DNA from: Aquiluna sp. | Lineage (GTDB): Bacteria; Actinomycetota; Actinomycetes; Actinomycetales; Microbacteriaceae | Direction: 5' to 3' | Length of the DNA: 64,000 bases | NCBI GenBank assembly: GCA_028144365.1 | Contig: JAOGAX010000001.1 | Coordinates: 1 to 64,000 of the forward strand | Shown: in pieces, positions 25,555 through 35,279 of the stretch | How positions within the stretch are numbered: the stretch's first letter is position 1 | Layout of the letters: the number at the start of each line of letters is the position of its first letter | Notes under the pieces: model-generated | The model's database searches: none | What the model saw: the letters and a program-made list of their open reading frames with translations, nothing else | Told to the model about the DNA's origin: nothing | Position numbers and translations under genes: made by a program

Positions 25555-27591
25555 ATGTCACAGCCAGAAACCATTGCCAAGCTGATTGAAAGATCGAACC
25601 GATTAGGCAGTGACCCTAAAAATACCAACTATGCCGGGGGCAACACTTCGGCCAAGGGTCAAGCCCTAGACCCGGCGTCGGGTGAAACCATTGAATTGAT
25701 GTGGGTCAAGGGCTCGGGCGGTGACCTCGGAACTCTTACCGAGGCAGGATTGGCGGTTCTGCGCCTAGACCGAATCCGTGGCCTGAAAAAGGTTTATCGC
25801 GGCGTAAGGCACGAAGATGAGATGGTGGCTGCCCTCGATTTCTGCCTGCACGGTAATTCAGGGGCTGCGCCCAGCATCGATACCGCGATGCACGCTCTGG
25901 TTGATAAGGCTCACATTGACCACCTGCACCCCGACTCCGGCATTGCCATTGCAACCAGCAAAGACGGGGAAGGCTTAACAAAGAAAATTTTTGGAGACCG
26001 TGTGGTTTGGGTTCCCTGGCGCAGGCCCGGATTTCAACTGGGTCTCGACATCGAGAAGATTCAGACTCAGAACCCGCAGGCCATCGGCTGTATTCTGGGC
26101 GGTCACGGAATGACTGCCTGGGGCGACACCAGCTCTCAAACAGAAAAACACTCGCTTGAAATAATCAAGTCTGCCGAAAGATACATCAGGCAGCACGGCA
26201 AGAAAGAGCCTTTTGGTAGGCCAGTTGCCGGTTTTCAAGCGCTCAAGCCAGCTAGTCGCAGTGAGCGCGCCTCGGCAATTGCGCCACTGCTGCGTGGCTT
26301 GGCTTCAACTGATAAGCCGATGGTCGGGCACTTCACCGATGCCCCCGAAGTACTTGAATTCATGGCCAGCACGAAATACAAGAAGCTAGCCGCACTTGGC
26401 ACCAGCTGCCCTGACCACTTTTTGCGCACCAAGGTTCGCCCGCTGGCGGTTGACCTGCCCGGTGACACTGATATTGAAAAACTGAAAGCCCGCATTCTAA
26501 AACTTCACCAGCAGTTTCGAGCTGACTACGAGCGCTATTACCGCAGTTTCGCTAAGAAAGACTCACCAGCGATGCGTGGCGCGGACCCGGCGATTGTGCT
26601 GATTCCAGGTGTGGGCATGTTTTCCTTCGGAGTCAATAAGCAGACGGCGCGAGTGGCGGGTGAGTTTTACATCAATGCGATAAACGTGATGCGGGGCGCG
26701 GAAGCTATCTCGAGCTACGAACCTATAGCTGAGGCTGAAAAGTTTGCCATCGAATACTGGTTGCTCGAGGAAGCAAAACTGCTGCGGATGCCTAAGCCCA
26801 AGCGTCTGTCAACTCGGGTGGCATTCATAACCGGCAGTGCCTCGGGCATAGGAAAGGCCATTGCAGAACGCGTGGTTGCTGAGGGGGGGTGCGTCGTGGT
26901 CGCTGACCTAAACTTCGAAGCCGCGCAGCAGGTTGCCGAAAACCTCGGTCGCGATGCAGCGCTCGCCGTTTCGGTTGACGTCACAAGTGAAGAGTCAATT
27001 AAGGCGGCGCTCGCCGATGCGGTTAGGCACTTTGGTGGTGTTGACCTGATTGTGAATAATGCCGGACTCTCGTTATCGAAGCCATTGCTTGAGACCACTG
27101 AGCGCGACTGGGATCTTCAGCACGACGTGATGGCCAAGGGGTCATTTTTGGTTTCACGCGAGGCTGCAAGAATTTTGATTGAGCAGGGTATGGGCGGAGA
27201 CATAATCTACATCTCCAGCAAGAACAGCGTATTTGCTGGACCCTATAACATCGCCTACTCGGCTACCAAGGCAGACCAGGCCCATCAGGTGCGGCTGCTG
27301 GCTGCAGAGTTGGGCGCACACAGTATCCGCGTGAACGGCATAAATCCAGACGGGGTAGTTCGTGGCTCGGGTATTTTTGCAGATGGATGGGGCGCGGCCC
27401 GAGCCAAGGTTTACGGTGTGAAAGAGGCGGAGTTGGGTAACTACTACGCTCAGCGCACGCTGCTGAAGCGCGAGGTGCTGCCCGAGACCGTGGCCAACGC
27501 AGTGGTTGCCCTCACTACTGGCGACCTCTCGCACACGACCGGGCTCCACATTCCGGTAGACGCTGGGGTTGCCGCAGCGTTCTTGCGATAA
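25555..27591 (+). CDS. rhaD: bifunctional rhamnulose-1-phosphate aldolase / lactaldehyde dehydrogenase
   Basis: 678-residue fusion. Residues about 1-400 are a class II aldolase with zinc-type histidines in DHLHPDSGIAIATS near residue 122 and LGGHGMTAWGD near residue 185; it cleaves rhamnulose 1-phosphate to DHAP and L-lactaldehyde. Residues about 420-678 are a short-chain dehydrogenase with VAFITGSASGIGKAIAERV and the catalytic YSATK; it oxidises L-lactaldehyde to L-lactate. This fusion (often called RhaD/RhaEW) is typical of non-enterobacterial rhamnose clusters. Its product L-lactate is used by lldD in the same island. It is followed by the kinase after 2 bases. Confidence 0.93.
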   Translation: MSQPETIAKLIERSNRLGSDPKNTNYAGGNTSAKGQALDPASGETIELMWVKGSGGDLGTLTEAGLAVLRLDRIRGLKKVYRGVRHEDEMVAALDFCLHGNSGAAPSIDTAMHALVDKAHIDHLHPDSGIAIATSKDGEGLTKKIFGDRVVWVPWRRPGFQLGLDIEKIQTQNPQAIGCILGGHGMTAWGDTSSQTEKHSLEIIKSAERYIRQHGKKEPFGRPVAGFQALKPASRSERASAIAPLLRGLASTDKPMVGHFTDAPEVLEFMASTKYKKLAALGTSCPDHFLRTKVRPLAVDLPGDTDIEKLKARILKLHQQFRADYERYYRSFAKKDSPAMRGADPAIVLIPGVGMFSFGVNKQTARVAGEFYINAINVMRGAEAISSYEPIAEAEKFAIEYWLLEEAKLLRMPKPKRLSTRVAFITGSASGIGKAIAERVVAEGGCVVVADLNFEAAQQVAENLGRDAALAVSVDVTSEESIKAALADAVRHFGGVDLIVNNAGLSLSKPLLETTERDWDLQHDVMAKGSFLVSREAARILIEQGMGGDIIYISSKNSVFAGPYNIAYSATKADQAHQVRLLAAELGAHSIRVNGINPDGVVRGSGIFADGWGAARAKVYGVKEAELGNYYAQRTLLKREVLPETVANAVVALTTGDLSHTTGLHIPVDAGVAAAFLR

Positions 27592-27593
27592 TC

Positions 27594-29048
27594 GTGGGCG
27601 GTCAACCCGAATTGGCTTCCCAATCAGCTCTGTTCGGTGCCATCGACATCGGGGCGTCTTCGGGGCGAGTAATAGCTGGCCTGGTTAGTAGCGGCAGGCT
27701 GACCGTTCGCGAGGTCCACCGATTCAGCAACGGACCAATTCAGCGTGCAGATCTCTTAGTTTGGAACTTCACTGAGCTGTTTTCTCAGGTTCGAACCGGT
27801 TTGCGCGAACTCGGGGCCTATGGAGAGCGAATGGGGCGCGACGTGGTGAGTGTTGGCATTGACACCTGGGCGGTGGACTACGGCCTGGTCGCAGGAGGAG
27901 AGCTACTTGACCAACCGGCCTGTTACCGTGACCCGCAAAACCAAATTGGGGTAGACCAAGTTCACTCGCAAATTGATTTTGCCCAGCTGTACGGCTTTAC
28001 CGGCATGCAGTTCTTGCCCTTCAATTCGCTCTATCAAATTGCCAGACAGCAGGCACTTCAGCCCGAGCTCTGGGCTCAGGCCGAGCAGCTGCAGCTGCTG
28101 CCCGACTTGATTGGTTATCTGCTCACCGGGCTGTCAAAAACCGAACGGACCAACGCCTCTTCAACTGGGTTGCTCGATGCGCGCACCCGGGAGTTCAGCG
28201 CCGAGTTGCTGCAGCGACTCAAGATAGACCCGTCAAAGTTCGCCCCGCTGGCAGACGCCGGTGAAGAGCTGGGCAAAATAAAACACGAGTTCGGCAGACG
28301 CATGAGCCAGACTCGCGTGGTGCTGGTTGGTTCGCACGACACCGCATCTGCGGTGGTCGGCAACCCGGCTGCCAAGCCCAACTTCGCTTTTTTGTCCAGC
28401 GGCACCTGGTCACTGCTGGGTGCCGAAATAGCCGACCCCATCTTGAGTGAAGCCTCGCGTCAGGCAAATTTCAGTAATGAGCTGGGTGTTGACGGCCGAG
28501 TTCGCTACCTCAAGAACCTTAGTGGGCTGTGGCTACTTTCAGAGAGCCTGCGTTACTGGCAAGAGCAAGGCGAATCGCAAAACCTACACCAGCTGCTTGA
28601 CCAAGCCGCCGAGCTGCCACCAGTGGCAATCATCGACGTAGCCGACCCAAGATTTGTGGCTCCCGGGCCGATGCCCGAGCTGATCGCCGAGCAACTCATC
28701 GAGACCAACAAACCCGGGCCCACCAGTCCCGCCGAGGTTGCATCCGTTATTTTGCACTCGCTGGCAAAAAGCTATTCGGTTGCTCTCGCTCAGCTTAGCG
28801 AGCTTACGGGCCTGAGTTTTGATCGGTTGCACGTCACCGGTGGCGGCAGCCAAAACCAGCTGTTGTGTCAGCTCACGGCGGACTACTGCCAGGTTGAGGT
28901 GATTGCGGGACCGGTTGAGGCTACCGCCATAGGCAATTTGCTGATTCAGGCACGGGCCCACGGTCTCACCGGCAAAACCCTTGAAGACGTGCGCGCCATA
29001 ATTCGCAACTCTGACTTCGAATTGTCAAGTTACCTGCCAAGGGACTAG
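27594..29048 (+). CDS. rhaB: rhamnulokinase
   Basis: FGGY-family sugar kinase of 484 residues that phosphorylates L-rhamnulose at O-1. The ATPase fold opens with FGAIDIGASSGRVIAGLV near residue 14 and includes VSVGIDTWAVDYGLV near residue 83, LVGSHDTASAVVG near residue 243, FLSSGTWSLLG near residue 265 and the C-terminal LHVTGGGSQNQLLCQLTAD. Start GTG, 2 bases after the aldolase fusion. It is the last gene of the catabolic operon and convergent to the transporter operon. Confidence 0.93.
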   Translation: MGGQPELASQSALFGAIDIGASSGRVIAGLVSSGRLTVREVHRFSNGPIQRADLLVWNFTELFSQVRTGLRELGAYGERMGRDVVSVGIDTWAVDYGLVAGGELLDQPACYRDPQNQIGVDQVHSQIDFAQLYGFTGMQFLPFNSLYQIARQQALQPELWAQAEQLQLLPDLIGYLLTGLSKTERTNASSTGLLDARTREFSAELLQRLKIDPSKFAPLADAGEELGKIKHEFGRRMSQTRVVLVGSHDTASAVVGNPAAKPNFAFLSSGTWSLLGAEIADPILSEASRQANFSNELGVDGRVRYLKNLSGLWLLSESLRYWQEQGESQNLHQLLDQAAELPPVAIIDVADPRFVAPGPMPELIAEQLIETNKPGPTSPAEVASVILHSLAKSYSVALAQLSELTGLSFDRLHVTGGGSQNQLLCQLTADYCQVEVIAGPVEATAIGNLLIQARAHGLTGKTLEDVRAIIRNSDFELSSYLPRD

Positions 29049-29074
29049 CTCGGCAGGAACGTTTCGGTTGTTGC

Positions 29075-29911
29075 TTAGCCCTTGACCGCGCCGGCGGTCA
29101 TCCCCTCGACAATCCGCTTGTTGAAGAACAGGAACAGCACCAACATCGGAATTGTGATGATCAGGATGTTCATGAACAGCAGGTTGAACGCTGTCAGGAA
29201 CTGACTCTGAAAATTGAATAGGGTCAGCTGAACGGTGGCGTTTTGATCCCCCGGCAGGAAGTAAAGCGGGTTTTGGAAGTCGTTGAAAACAAAAATCGAC
29301 TGCAGTATCACGACCGTGAAAATAACTGACCTCAACAGCGGGAAAATCACCTGGAAAAATAGGCGGATCGGCCCTGCACCGTCGATTACCGCGGCTTCAT
29401 CCAACTCGCGCGGAATTGTGGCTATGAAAGCCCGGAACAGCAAAATACAGAAGGCTATGCCGAATGCGACCTCAATGAAAATCAGCCCGTGGAGCGTCTT
29501 GAAAAGTCCAAGGCCTTGCATCACCCAAATGGTTGGGACCACAGCGGGCGGAATAATTAGCCCGGCCAAGACCAGCGCATTAATCAACCCGGTCCATCTA
29601 GATTTACGCCGCTGTAGAACAAAGGCAATCATCGCTCCGGCAATAACCATGAGCGCTACCGATGCCGCCGTGAGCACGGTTGAATTCCAGAATGCGCGCA
29701 CCAGCATAAACTCCCGCGCTTCAATTACCTGGGTAAGGTTCTCCATAAAAAAGTAACCTTCGCGCGGCAGCGAGAACTCAAGCAGGCCCGCCTCGGCCCG
29801 ACTCTTCACCGCGGTCAGGGCTATAAAAATAAAAGGAACCACGAAGAGCCCGAACGTGACCACAATACCGACGACACCCGAAACTACCTTCAGGATTCTT
29901 TGAGCGCGCAT
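29075..29911 (-). CDS. rhamnose/rhamnoside ABC transporter permease (MalG-like)
   Basis: 278-residue CUT1 membrane subunit with six hydrophobic segments. The EAA loop LDEAAVIDGAGPIRLFFQVIFPLL near residue 170 is intact and the tail ends VEGMTAGAVKG. It directly follows the other permease with no gap. Substrate is inferred from the island setting: L-rhamnose or an oligosaccharide/glycoside carrying it, because the rhamnosidase of this module is intracellular. Confidence 0.9.
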   Translation of the reverse strand: MRAQRILKVVSGVVGIVVTFGLFVVPFIFIALTAVKSRAEAGLLEFSLPREGYFFMENLTQVIEAREFMLVRAFWNSTVLTAASVALMVIAGAMIAFVLQRRKSRWTGLINALVLAGLIIPPAVVPTIWVMQGLGLFKTLHGLIFIEVAFGIAFCILLFRAFIATIPRELDEAAVIDGAGPIRLFFQVIFPLLRSVIFTVVILQSIFVFNDFQNPLYFLPGDQNATVQLTLFNFQSQFLTAFNLLFMNILIITIPMLVLFLFFNKRIVEGMTAGAVKG

Positions 29912-30841
29912 CTAGAGCTCAACCGTCTTCTTGTTCAGATACCGCGACAGCGGATAAATAATGACCGCAACCAAAACGAATAGCACCACGTTGCCCGCAG
30001 TGGAAAGGCCGTAAAAACCAGCCTGGTACTGCTTGAAAATCATCGAGGCCATCACGTCTGAGGCAAACCCCGGGCCACCCTTGGTCATCGCCCAAATCAG
30101 GTCGAAGCTCCTCAGGCCACCAATTAGCGAGAGAATTATTACTGTTGAGGTCGCCGGCATCAGCAGTGGAAAGGTGATCTCTTTGAAGCGCCTGAAGCCC
30201 GATGCGCCATCAACGGTTGCCGCCTCGTTGTACTCCTGCGGAATCGCAGAGAGGCCCGCAATGTAAATTACGGTTGCTATGCCGACGCCCTTCCAAAGGT
30301 CTACCAGTGCAATTGACAGAAGCGCCGTGTCTGGGTCAGCGAGCCACAACGGCCCTTCGACCCCGAAGACCGTGAGCGAGCCGTTGATAAGGCCGTCAAA
30401 GGGATCCATCAGCACCTTGAAGGTGATTCCCACACCGATGGTGCTGACCAGCACCGGGAAGAAAATGACTGCCCGCAGATAGCCCTGACCAAAGACGCGG
30501 CCGGTTAGCCATAGCGCCAAGAGCATTCCGAGAACTACCTTCGTGCCGGAGGTGAAGAAAGCGTAAAAGACCGTGTTGTAAAGTCCTTGAACCAAAAATC
30601 GCTCAGAGAAGAATTGGGTGTAATTGTCTAGACCAATGAATTGCGCGTCAAAGAGAGTCCATCGGGTGAGGCTGAAGAATAGCGAGGCGATGGTTGGAAA
30701 GATAAATAGAACAAGGTAAATGACCGCACCCGGAATTAGAAACCACATCGGGTAGGGGTTGAAGCGGCGCTTCCTCCGCACCGTTGTTTTTTCTTTTAAT
30801 GCTTTTGATTGCTTGTGCGTAACTGATGTCATGCTCACCAC
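29912..30841 (-). CDS. rhamnose/rhamnoside ABC transporter permease (MalF-like)
   Basis: 309-residue CUT1 membrane subunit. A basic N-terminal tail (KEKTTVRRKRRF) precedes six hydrophobic segments. The EAA loop is YNEAATVDGASGFRRFKEITFPLL near residue 220. The start may be the GTG of the ORF track or the ATG three codons on. There is no ATPase gene in the module, so the importer must borrow a general sugar ATPase. Confidence 0.9.
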   Translation of the reverse strand: MVSMTSVTHKQSKALKEKTTVRRKRRFNPYPMWFLIPGAVIYLVLFIFPTIASLFFSLTRWTLFDAQFIGLDNYTQFFSERFLVQGLYNTVFYAFFTSGTKVVLGMLLALWLTGRVFGQGYLRAVIFFPVLVSTIGVGITFKVLMDPFDGLINGSLTVFGVEGPLWLADPDTALLSIALVDLWKGVGIATVIYIAGLSAIPQEYNEAATVDGASGFRRFKEITFPLLMPATSTVIILSLIGGLRSFDLIWAMTKGGPGFASDVMASMIFKQYQAGFYGLSTAGNVVLFVLVAVIIYPLSRYLNKKTVEL

Positions 30842-30855
30842 ATCTTTGTAGAGTG

Positions 30856-30883
30856 AGGCCCGGCACGATCAAGTGCCGGGCCT
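30856..30883 (-). terminator. intergenic hairpin between binding protein and permeases
   Basis: AGGCCCGGCAC and GTGCCGGGCCT form a perfect 11-bp stem with a 6-base loop, in the gap after the binding-protein stop. It has no clear T run. It matches in place the hairpin of the first glucoside operon and likely lowers permease expression relative to binding protein or protects the upstream message. Confidence 0.7.
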
Positions 30884-30909
30884 CCAACTAGCTTAGGTTA
30901 CTTGCTTGT

Positions 30910-32274
30910 TTACCAGCCGGGTAGACCCAGCTGCTGAGCTTGCTTCACTACGTCTTCGTCGTAGATCTGAGCACCCTCTGCGGCTGTGTACTGGCCGGTG
31001 CCAACGGCAACGGTAATCTGCTCCAGAGCCGGTCCCTTGATTGGTGATAGGAACTCAAGCGCTGGAGTGGTTCCTCCGGCACGCTCGAAGTAAGGGAGCA
31101 TGTCGGTGACCACGGGAACGAGATCATCGGGCAGCTCGCAGCCGACAATGAAGTAGGGTCCGGTCGCACCTATCGCAGCGGTCTGCACATCGCAAGCCTC
31201 TGGGGTGGCAACGAACGCAAGGAACTTCTTAGCGGCATCGATGTTTGGCGAGGTTGCAGAGATGTATAGACCAGCGCTAGTCCAGACGGTTAGACCGTTG
31301 GTGTCAGCGCTTGGGCCTGGCTGCGCGAAGAAGCCGATGTCGTTCACTGCGTCAGGCACAAGCTCTTGGACCGATGCAATTGCGAAGGACAACATTGGGT
31401 AGTGAGCACCGGTGCCGTTGGCAAGCTGAACCAGTCCATCGTTAAAGGTGGCGGTTGTGTAGTCACGGTTGTAGTAGCCCAGTTCGTGCAGCTGCTGCAA
31501 GTATTCAAAACCACGAGCCGCGGCAGGAGTGTCTGCATACTTCGCCTCGTTGTTGGTGTAGCGCTCCCAGAATCCAGGCTCCGCAGCCTCGACATTGTGG
31601 TAGTCGCCAAGCACGAACAGCTGTGAGGTCCAGGTTTCGCCGTATGTTTGAATCACGGGGTCTATACCGGCAGCCTTGATGGCGGCGTTGTTGGCCATAA
31701 ATTCATCCCAGGTGACCGGCACGGTGAGGCCCAAGTCCGCATAGACCTTCTTGTTGTAGAGAATTCCGCCACCCATTGCGGTGCCGATTGGCACGCCGAA
31801 GACGTCTCCGCCCGCGGTAACGGTGGGTTCGAAGGATTCATTGATTGCGCCAGCGAAGCTCTCGTTGGTGATCGGAACTAGGGTCTCGCTTGGATTAATC
31901 GCCTGGAACAAGGATCCGGTGTTGTAAAGCAGCAGGTCATTCATTTCTCCGGTTGCAAGGCGCGTCTTTACCAGGTTGTCGCCGGGGGCGCCACCTTCCC
32001 TAGTCTCAATCGTGATGGTGATGTTTGGCTCAATCTCCTTGAAGGCATCGACCAACGCGTTCGCCATCACCACAGTAGCTTCGCCATTGTCGACTAGCCA
32101 CGAAAGGTCTACTGGCTCGGTGATTTCTGACTCACCAGAGCCGTCAGAACCGTTGCCGGTGCTTGAACCGTCCGAGCTTGCGTCGCCGGTGGCACAGCCC
32201 GCGAGGACCAGTGCAGCTGCAGCTAATCCGGCAGCTAATACCAGGACCCTGCGTTTTGAGTTACGAAAAAGCAA
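30910..32274 (-). CDS. rhamnose/rhamnoside ABC transporter substrate-binding lipoprotein
   Basis: About 454 residues, extracytoplasmic family 1. The ORF track start lies inside the operator; the better start is the TTG giving LLFRNSKRRVLVLAAGLAAA, with GGAGGT six bases upstream. The lipobox is LVLAGC, followed by a Ser/Gly-rich linker. Later FGVPIGTAMGGGILYNKKVYADLG near residue 150 is typical of CUT1 binding proteins. It is the first gene of the transporter operon under operator copy 2. Confidence 0.9.
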   Translation of the reverse strand: MLFRNSKRRVLVLAAGLAAAALVLAGCATGDASSDGSSTGNGSDGSGESEITEPVDLSWLVDNGEATVVMANALVDAFKEIEPNITITIETREGGAPGDNLVKTRLATGEMNDLLLYNTGSLFQAINPSETLVPITNESFAGAINESFEPTVTAGGDVFGVPIGTAMGGGILYNKKVYADLGLTVPVTWDEFMANNAAIKAAGIDPVIQTYGETWTSQLFVLGDYHNVEAAEPGFWERYTNNEAKYADTPAAARGFEYLQQLHELGYYNRDYTTATFNDGLVQLANGTGAHYPMLSFAIASVQELVPDAVNDIGFFAQPGPSADTNGLTVWTSAGLYISATSPNIDAAKKFLAFVATPEACDVQTAAIGATGPYFIVGCELPDDLVPVVTDMLPYFERAGGTTPALEFLSPIKGPALEQITVAVGTGQYTAAEGAQIYDEDVVKQAQQLGLPGW

Positions 32275-32326
32275 ATCACTACCTCCATTACGAAAATTTG
32301 GCCAGCTTTGTTTGACTGACCGCCAT

Positions 32327-32382
32327 ACATTGAATCGTTTCAATGTCCAAATAGATTAATTGGGAATCTGTAATATCGTCAA
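32327..32382 (-). promoter_or_regulatory. transporter operon promoter with LacI operator copy 2 (32330-32343)
   Basis: The 14-mer TTGAATCGTTTCAA is the reverse complement of the other two copies. Here it extends to a 20-bp palindrome ACATTGAATCGTTTCAATGT. On the minus strand a promoter TTGACG (32377-32382) - 18 bases - TAATCT (32353-32358) ends just upstream, so the operator covers the expected start site. Confidence 0.8.
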
Positions 32383-32586
32383 CCCAAATCAATAACAATC
32401 AAGTAACGCCCGCAATCTGGGTGCATCATCCGGCACCGGGTAAATCGCCAGCTTGCCCAACATCTGCGTGACTTGGGGTACCGCGATGCCTCCTACTATC
32501 AAAAATAGGATTTGTGCTTGAAACGATTCAATGTAGGCTGGTGGCACATTTTCCGTGTAGCAAATTTCAAAGTTGAAAGGTCACCA
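32383..32586 (+). promoter_or_regulatory. rhamnosidase promoter region with LacI operator copy 3 (32518-32531)
   Basis: TTGAAACGATTCAA lies 55 bases upstream of the true rhamnosidase ATG and just after a possible promoter (TTGGGG, then TATCAA 18 bases on). The ORF track mistakenly starts the gene before this site. GAAAGG lies six bases before the ATG. Confidence 0.75.
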
Positions 32587-35274
32587 ATGTCAAAGCCCGC
32601 AAACTCTGGCGCCACCGATGCGCAAACTCAAGTTGTGTCGCTACGTTCACAGCACCCGGCTGACCTGATTGGCTTACCCGGCGACAACCCGCTGCTGAGT
32701 TGGCAGGTGAGCTCGGTCGCGGCAGAATTGGAGCAGCTTGGTTACGAGGTGCAGGTTAGTTCGGACCCAAATTTTGCAGAGTTAATTGCCGCAGTTGAGG
32801 TGGAGTCGTCTGAACAGCATGAAGTCTTGGCGCCAGCTGGCGAACTCAGAAGTCGCGAAGTTCGCTACTACCGAGTAAGAGTGAAGACTCAGTTGGGCTG
32901 GACAAGCTTTGGCCCGACCCTTCGCCTGGAAGCCGGCCTCCTATCTGGCGAAGAGTTTTTGGGTCAGGCAATCGGAGACGGCAGTGGCGCCAGCGACCCC
33001 GCCACTTTGCTGCGCAAGGTATTCAGTACTTCGAGCCGCCCGGTCTCGGCGCGACTCTACGTCTCTGCCCAGGGTCTATACGAGGTTTCAATCAATGGCG
33101 CCAAGGTGGGCGACGAGTTCTTGAGCCCGGGCTGGACCGCCTATGACTTCAGGTTGAACGTTGCTACCTATGACGTGACCAACCTCATTGCCGCAGGAGA
33201 TAACGCTCTAGGCGTGATGGTTGGTGACGGATGGCACCGCGGCAAGTTTGGTTTCATGGATCAGTACAACAACTATGGCGAGAAGACCTCGGTGATTCTG
33301 CAGCTCGAAATTCTTCACGCCGACGGTTCGCGCGATTTGGTGGTCAGCGATGGCAGCTGGAGGGCGTCAACCGGTGAAGTCCGTTTTGGTGACATCTATG
33401 ACGGCTCGACGATTGATTTCAACCTGACTCAGGTTGGCTGGAACAAACCCGGTTTCAACGACTCTGCCTGGCCTCCTGTAACTGTGCGAAAACTCGACAA
33501 GGCGGTGCTGCAACCCCGAAACACCTCGCCAATTCGAGTCGTTGAGCGTTTCCCAATGAAACTAACCCCGCAGAGTGACCGCACTCTGCTTGACGCGAGG
33601 CAAAACATTTCGGGCTGGGTCGAGCTCACGGTTGAGGGCAAAAAAGGCCAAACCGTTGTCATTCGTCACGCTGAGGTGCTCGAAGCGGGCGACAAGCTCC
33701 ACACCAAGGCGCTTCGCAGTGCGAAGGCCACGGACCACTACACCCTCGATCGCGACGGACGCCACATCCTAACCCCGGTGTTCACCTTCCACGGCTTCAG
33801 GTTTGCTGATGTAGTGACCGACGCCGAGGTCATCTCGGGTGTTGGCATCGCAATCAGCTCTGACACCAGCAAGCGCGGTCACTTTGTCTCATCAGACACC
33901 CGCCTAAACCGACTTCACGAAAACGTGGTCTGGTCACAACGCGACAACTTTGTGGGTGTGCCGACTGACTGCCCTCAGCGCGATGAGCGCCTCGGCTGGA
34001 CCGGCGACGCCCAGGCTTTCGCCTACGCAGCCAACACACTGTTTGATACCGAGAGTTTCTGGCGCTCTTGGTTGACCGACCTCGCGCTTGATCAGGATGA
34101 CAACGGAGACGTTGGTGCGGTGATACCTGACCTTCTAAAACGGATGCCTCGCATTGGCGACTGGGAGGTTCAGGGCCGTGCCGGCTGGGCTGATGCCGCT
34201 ACCATTGTGCCCTGGGCGAGCTACGAGTGTTTTGGTGGCCTCGAGGTGCTGCGTAATCAGCTGACCTCGATGCGGCGCTGGGTGAACGCACTTCATACCA
34301 GGCGCAAGGGCGAAAAGTTTCTGCCGACCGAGTTTCAGTTTGGCGACTGGTGCGACCCTGATGCTCCCAGTGCAGAGCCCTGGAAAGCAAAGGTGTCTGC
34401 CGACTTCGTGGCCAACGCATTTTTCGTCCGATCGGCCGACATAACCGCGTGGGTTGAGTCGCTGGTGGGCACCAACGACGGTGCGAAGCACCACCAAGAG
34501 CTTGCAAACGAGCTCAGGCGCGACCTCTGGGCTGAGATGGGTAATCACGCCAAGAGCACGACCGCCGGCAGCGCAATCGCTCTAGAGTTTGACCTTGTGC
34601 CAGCTGCTGAGCGTGCTGAAACTGCCAAGAACCTCGCTGCAATGGTGCGTCGCGATAACGGCGCGATTTCAACCGGATTCCTTGGTACGCCGCTAATCCT
34701 GCACGCACTATCGAAAAACGGGTACTTCCCCGAGGCATACTTGATGCTCATGCGTCGTGAGATTCGTTCTTGGCTTTATCAGGTAGACAAAGACGCGACC
34801 ACTATCTGGGAGCGCTGGGACGCTATCCGCGAGGACGGCTCAATCCACTCAGGTGAAATGAATACCGCCAACGAGGGTCAAGATGACCCCTCGATGATCT
34901 CCTTCAACCACTACGCCTACGGAGCCGTTGTGGATTGGATTTACCGTAACGTTGCCGGAATCGCACCCAGTTTCGACTCACCTGGATATCGCAAAACAAT
35001 TGTGGCTCCAAGACCTGCAGTTGGGTTCAAGTACGCTGAGGCTGACATCGCAACATCTTACGGAAGACTAGCTATTCACTGGGAAATCAATAACAGTGGT
35101 GACCTGGTTACAAATCTGGAAATTCCATTTGGGGTGAGAGCGACTCTCGAAATGCCGACCTCGGAAAATTCAGAGATCTCTGTAAATGGTTCGCCATGTT
35201 CAAACGGGGATGCCCTGAGTTTCGGAACGCACGTCGTCGTAACTACTGATCCAAAAATAGTCAGGTACCAGTAA
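32587..35274 (+). CDS. alpha-L-rhamnosidase, glycoside hydrolase family 78
   Basis: 895-residue enzyme that removes terminal alpha-L-rhamnose from glycosides. The start chosen is the ATG giving [13 protein letters not shown], which has a good ribosome binding site and lies downstream of the operator. An N-terminal fibronectin-like part is followed by the rhamnosidase N domain ([20 protein letters not shown] near residue 160) and the (alpha/alpha)6 catalytic domain opening [20 protein letters not shown] near residue 460, the GH78 signature with catalytic acids. There is no signal peptide, so it acts on imported rhamnosides in the cytoplasm. It is divergent from the transporter operon and followed after 5 bases by lldD. 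Confidence 0.94.
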   Translation: MSKPANSGATDAQTQVVSLRSQHPADLIGLPGDNPLLSWQVSSVAAELEQLGYEVQVSSDPNFAELIAAVEVESSEQHEVLAPAGELRSREVRYYRVRVKTQLGWTSFGPTLRLEAGLLSGEEFLGQAIGDGSGASDPATLLRKVFSTSSRPVSARLYVSAQGLYEVSINGAKVGDEFLSPGWTAYDFRLNVATYDVTNLIAAGDNALGVMVGDGWHRGKFGFMDQYNNYGEKTSVILQLEILHADGSRDLVVSDGSWRASTGEVRFGDIYDGSTIDFNLTQVGWNKPGFNDSAWPPVTVRKLDKAVLQPRNTSPIRVVERFPMKLTPQSDRTLLDARQNISGWVELTVEGKKGQTVVIRHAEVLEAGDKLHTKALRSAKATDHYTLDRDGRHILTPVFTFHGFRFADVVTDAEVISGVGIAISSDTSKRGHFVSSDTRLNRLHENVVWSQRDNFVGVPTDCPQRDERLGWTGDAQAFAYAANTLFDTESFWRSWLTDLALDQDDNGDVGAVIPDLLKRMPRIGDWEVQGRAGWADAATIVPWASYECFGGLEVLRNQLTSMRRWVNALHTRRKGEKFLPTEFQFGDWCDPDAPSAEPWKAKVSADFVANAFFVRSADITAWVESLVGTNDGAKHHQELANELRRDLWAEMGNHAKSTTAGSAIALEFDLVPAAERAETAKNLAAMVRRDNGAISTGFLGTPLILHALSKNGYFPEAYLMLMRREIRSWLYQVDKDATTIWERWDAIREDGSIHSGEMNTANEGQDDPSMISFNHYAYGAVVDWIYRNVAGIAPSFDSPGYRKTIVAPRPAVGFKYAEADIATSYGRLAIHWEINNSGDLVTNLEIPFGVRATLEMPTSENSEISVNGSPCSNGDALSFGTHVVVTTDPKIVRYQ

Positions 35275-35279
35275 TAAAT

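Noticed and set aside
32275-32343. ORF-track start of the rhamnoside-binding protein
   Set aside because: The frame begins inside the operator; the TTG at 32274 follows GGAGGT and starts a proper lipoprotein signal.
32512-32586. ORF-track start of the rhamnosidase (MCLKRFNV...)
   Set aside because: These codons cover the LacI operator and promoter; the ATG at 32587 has the ribosome binding site.
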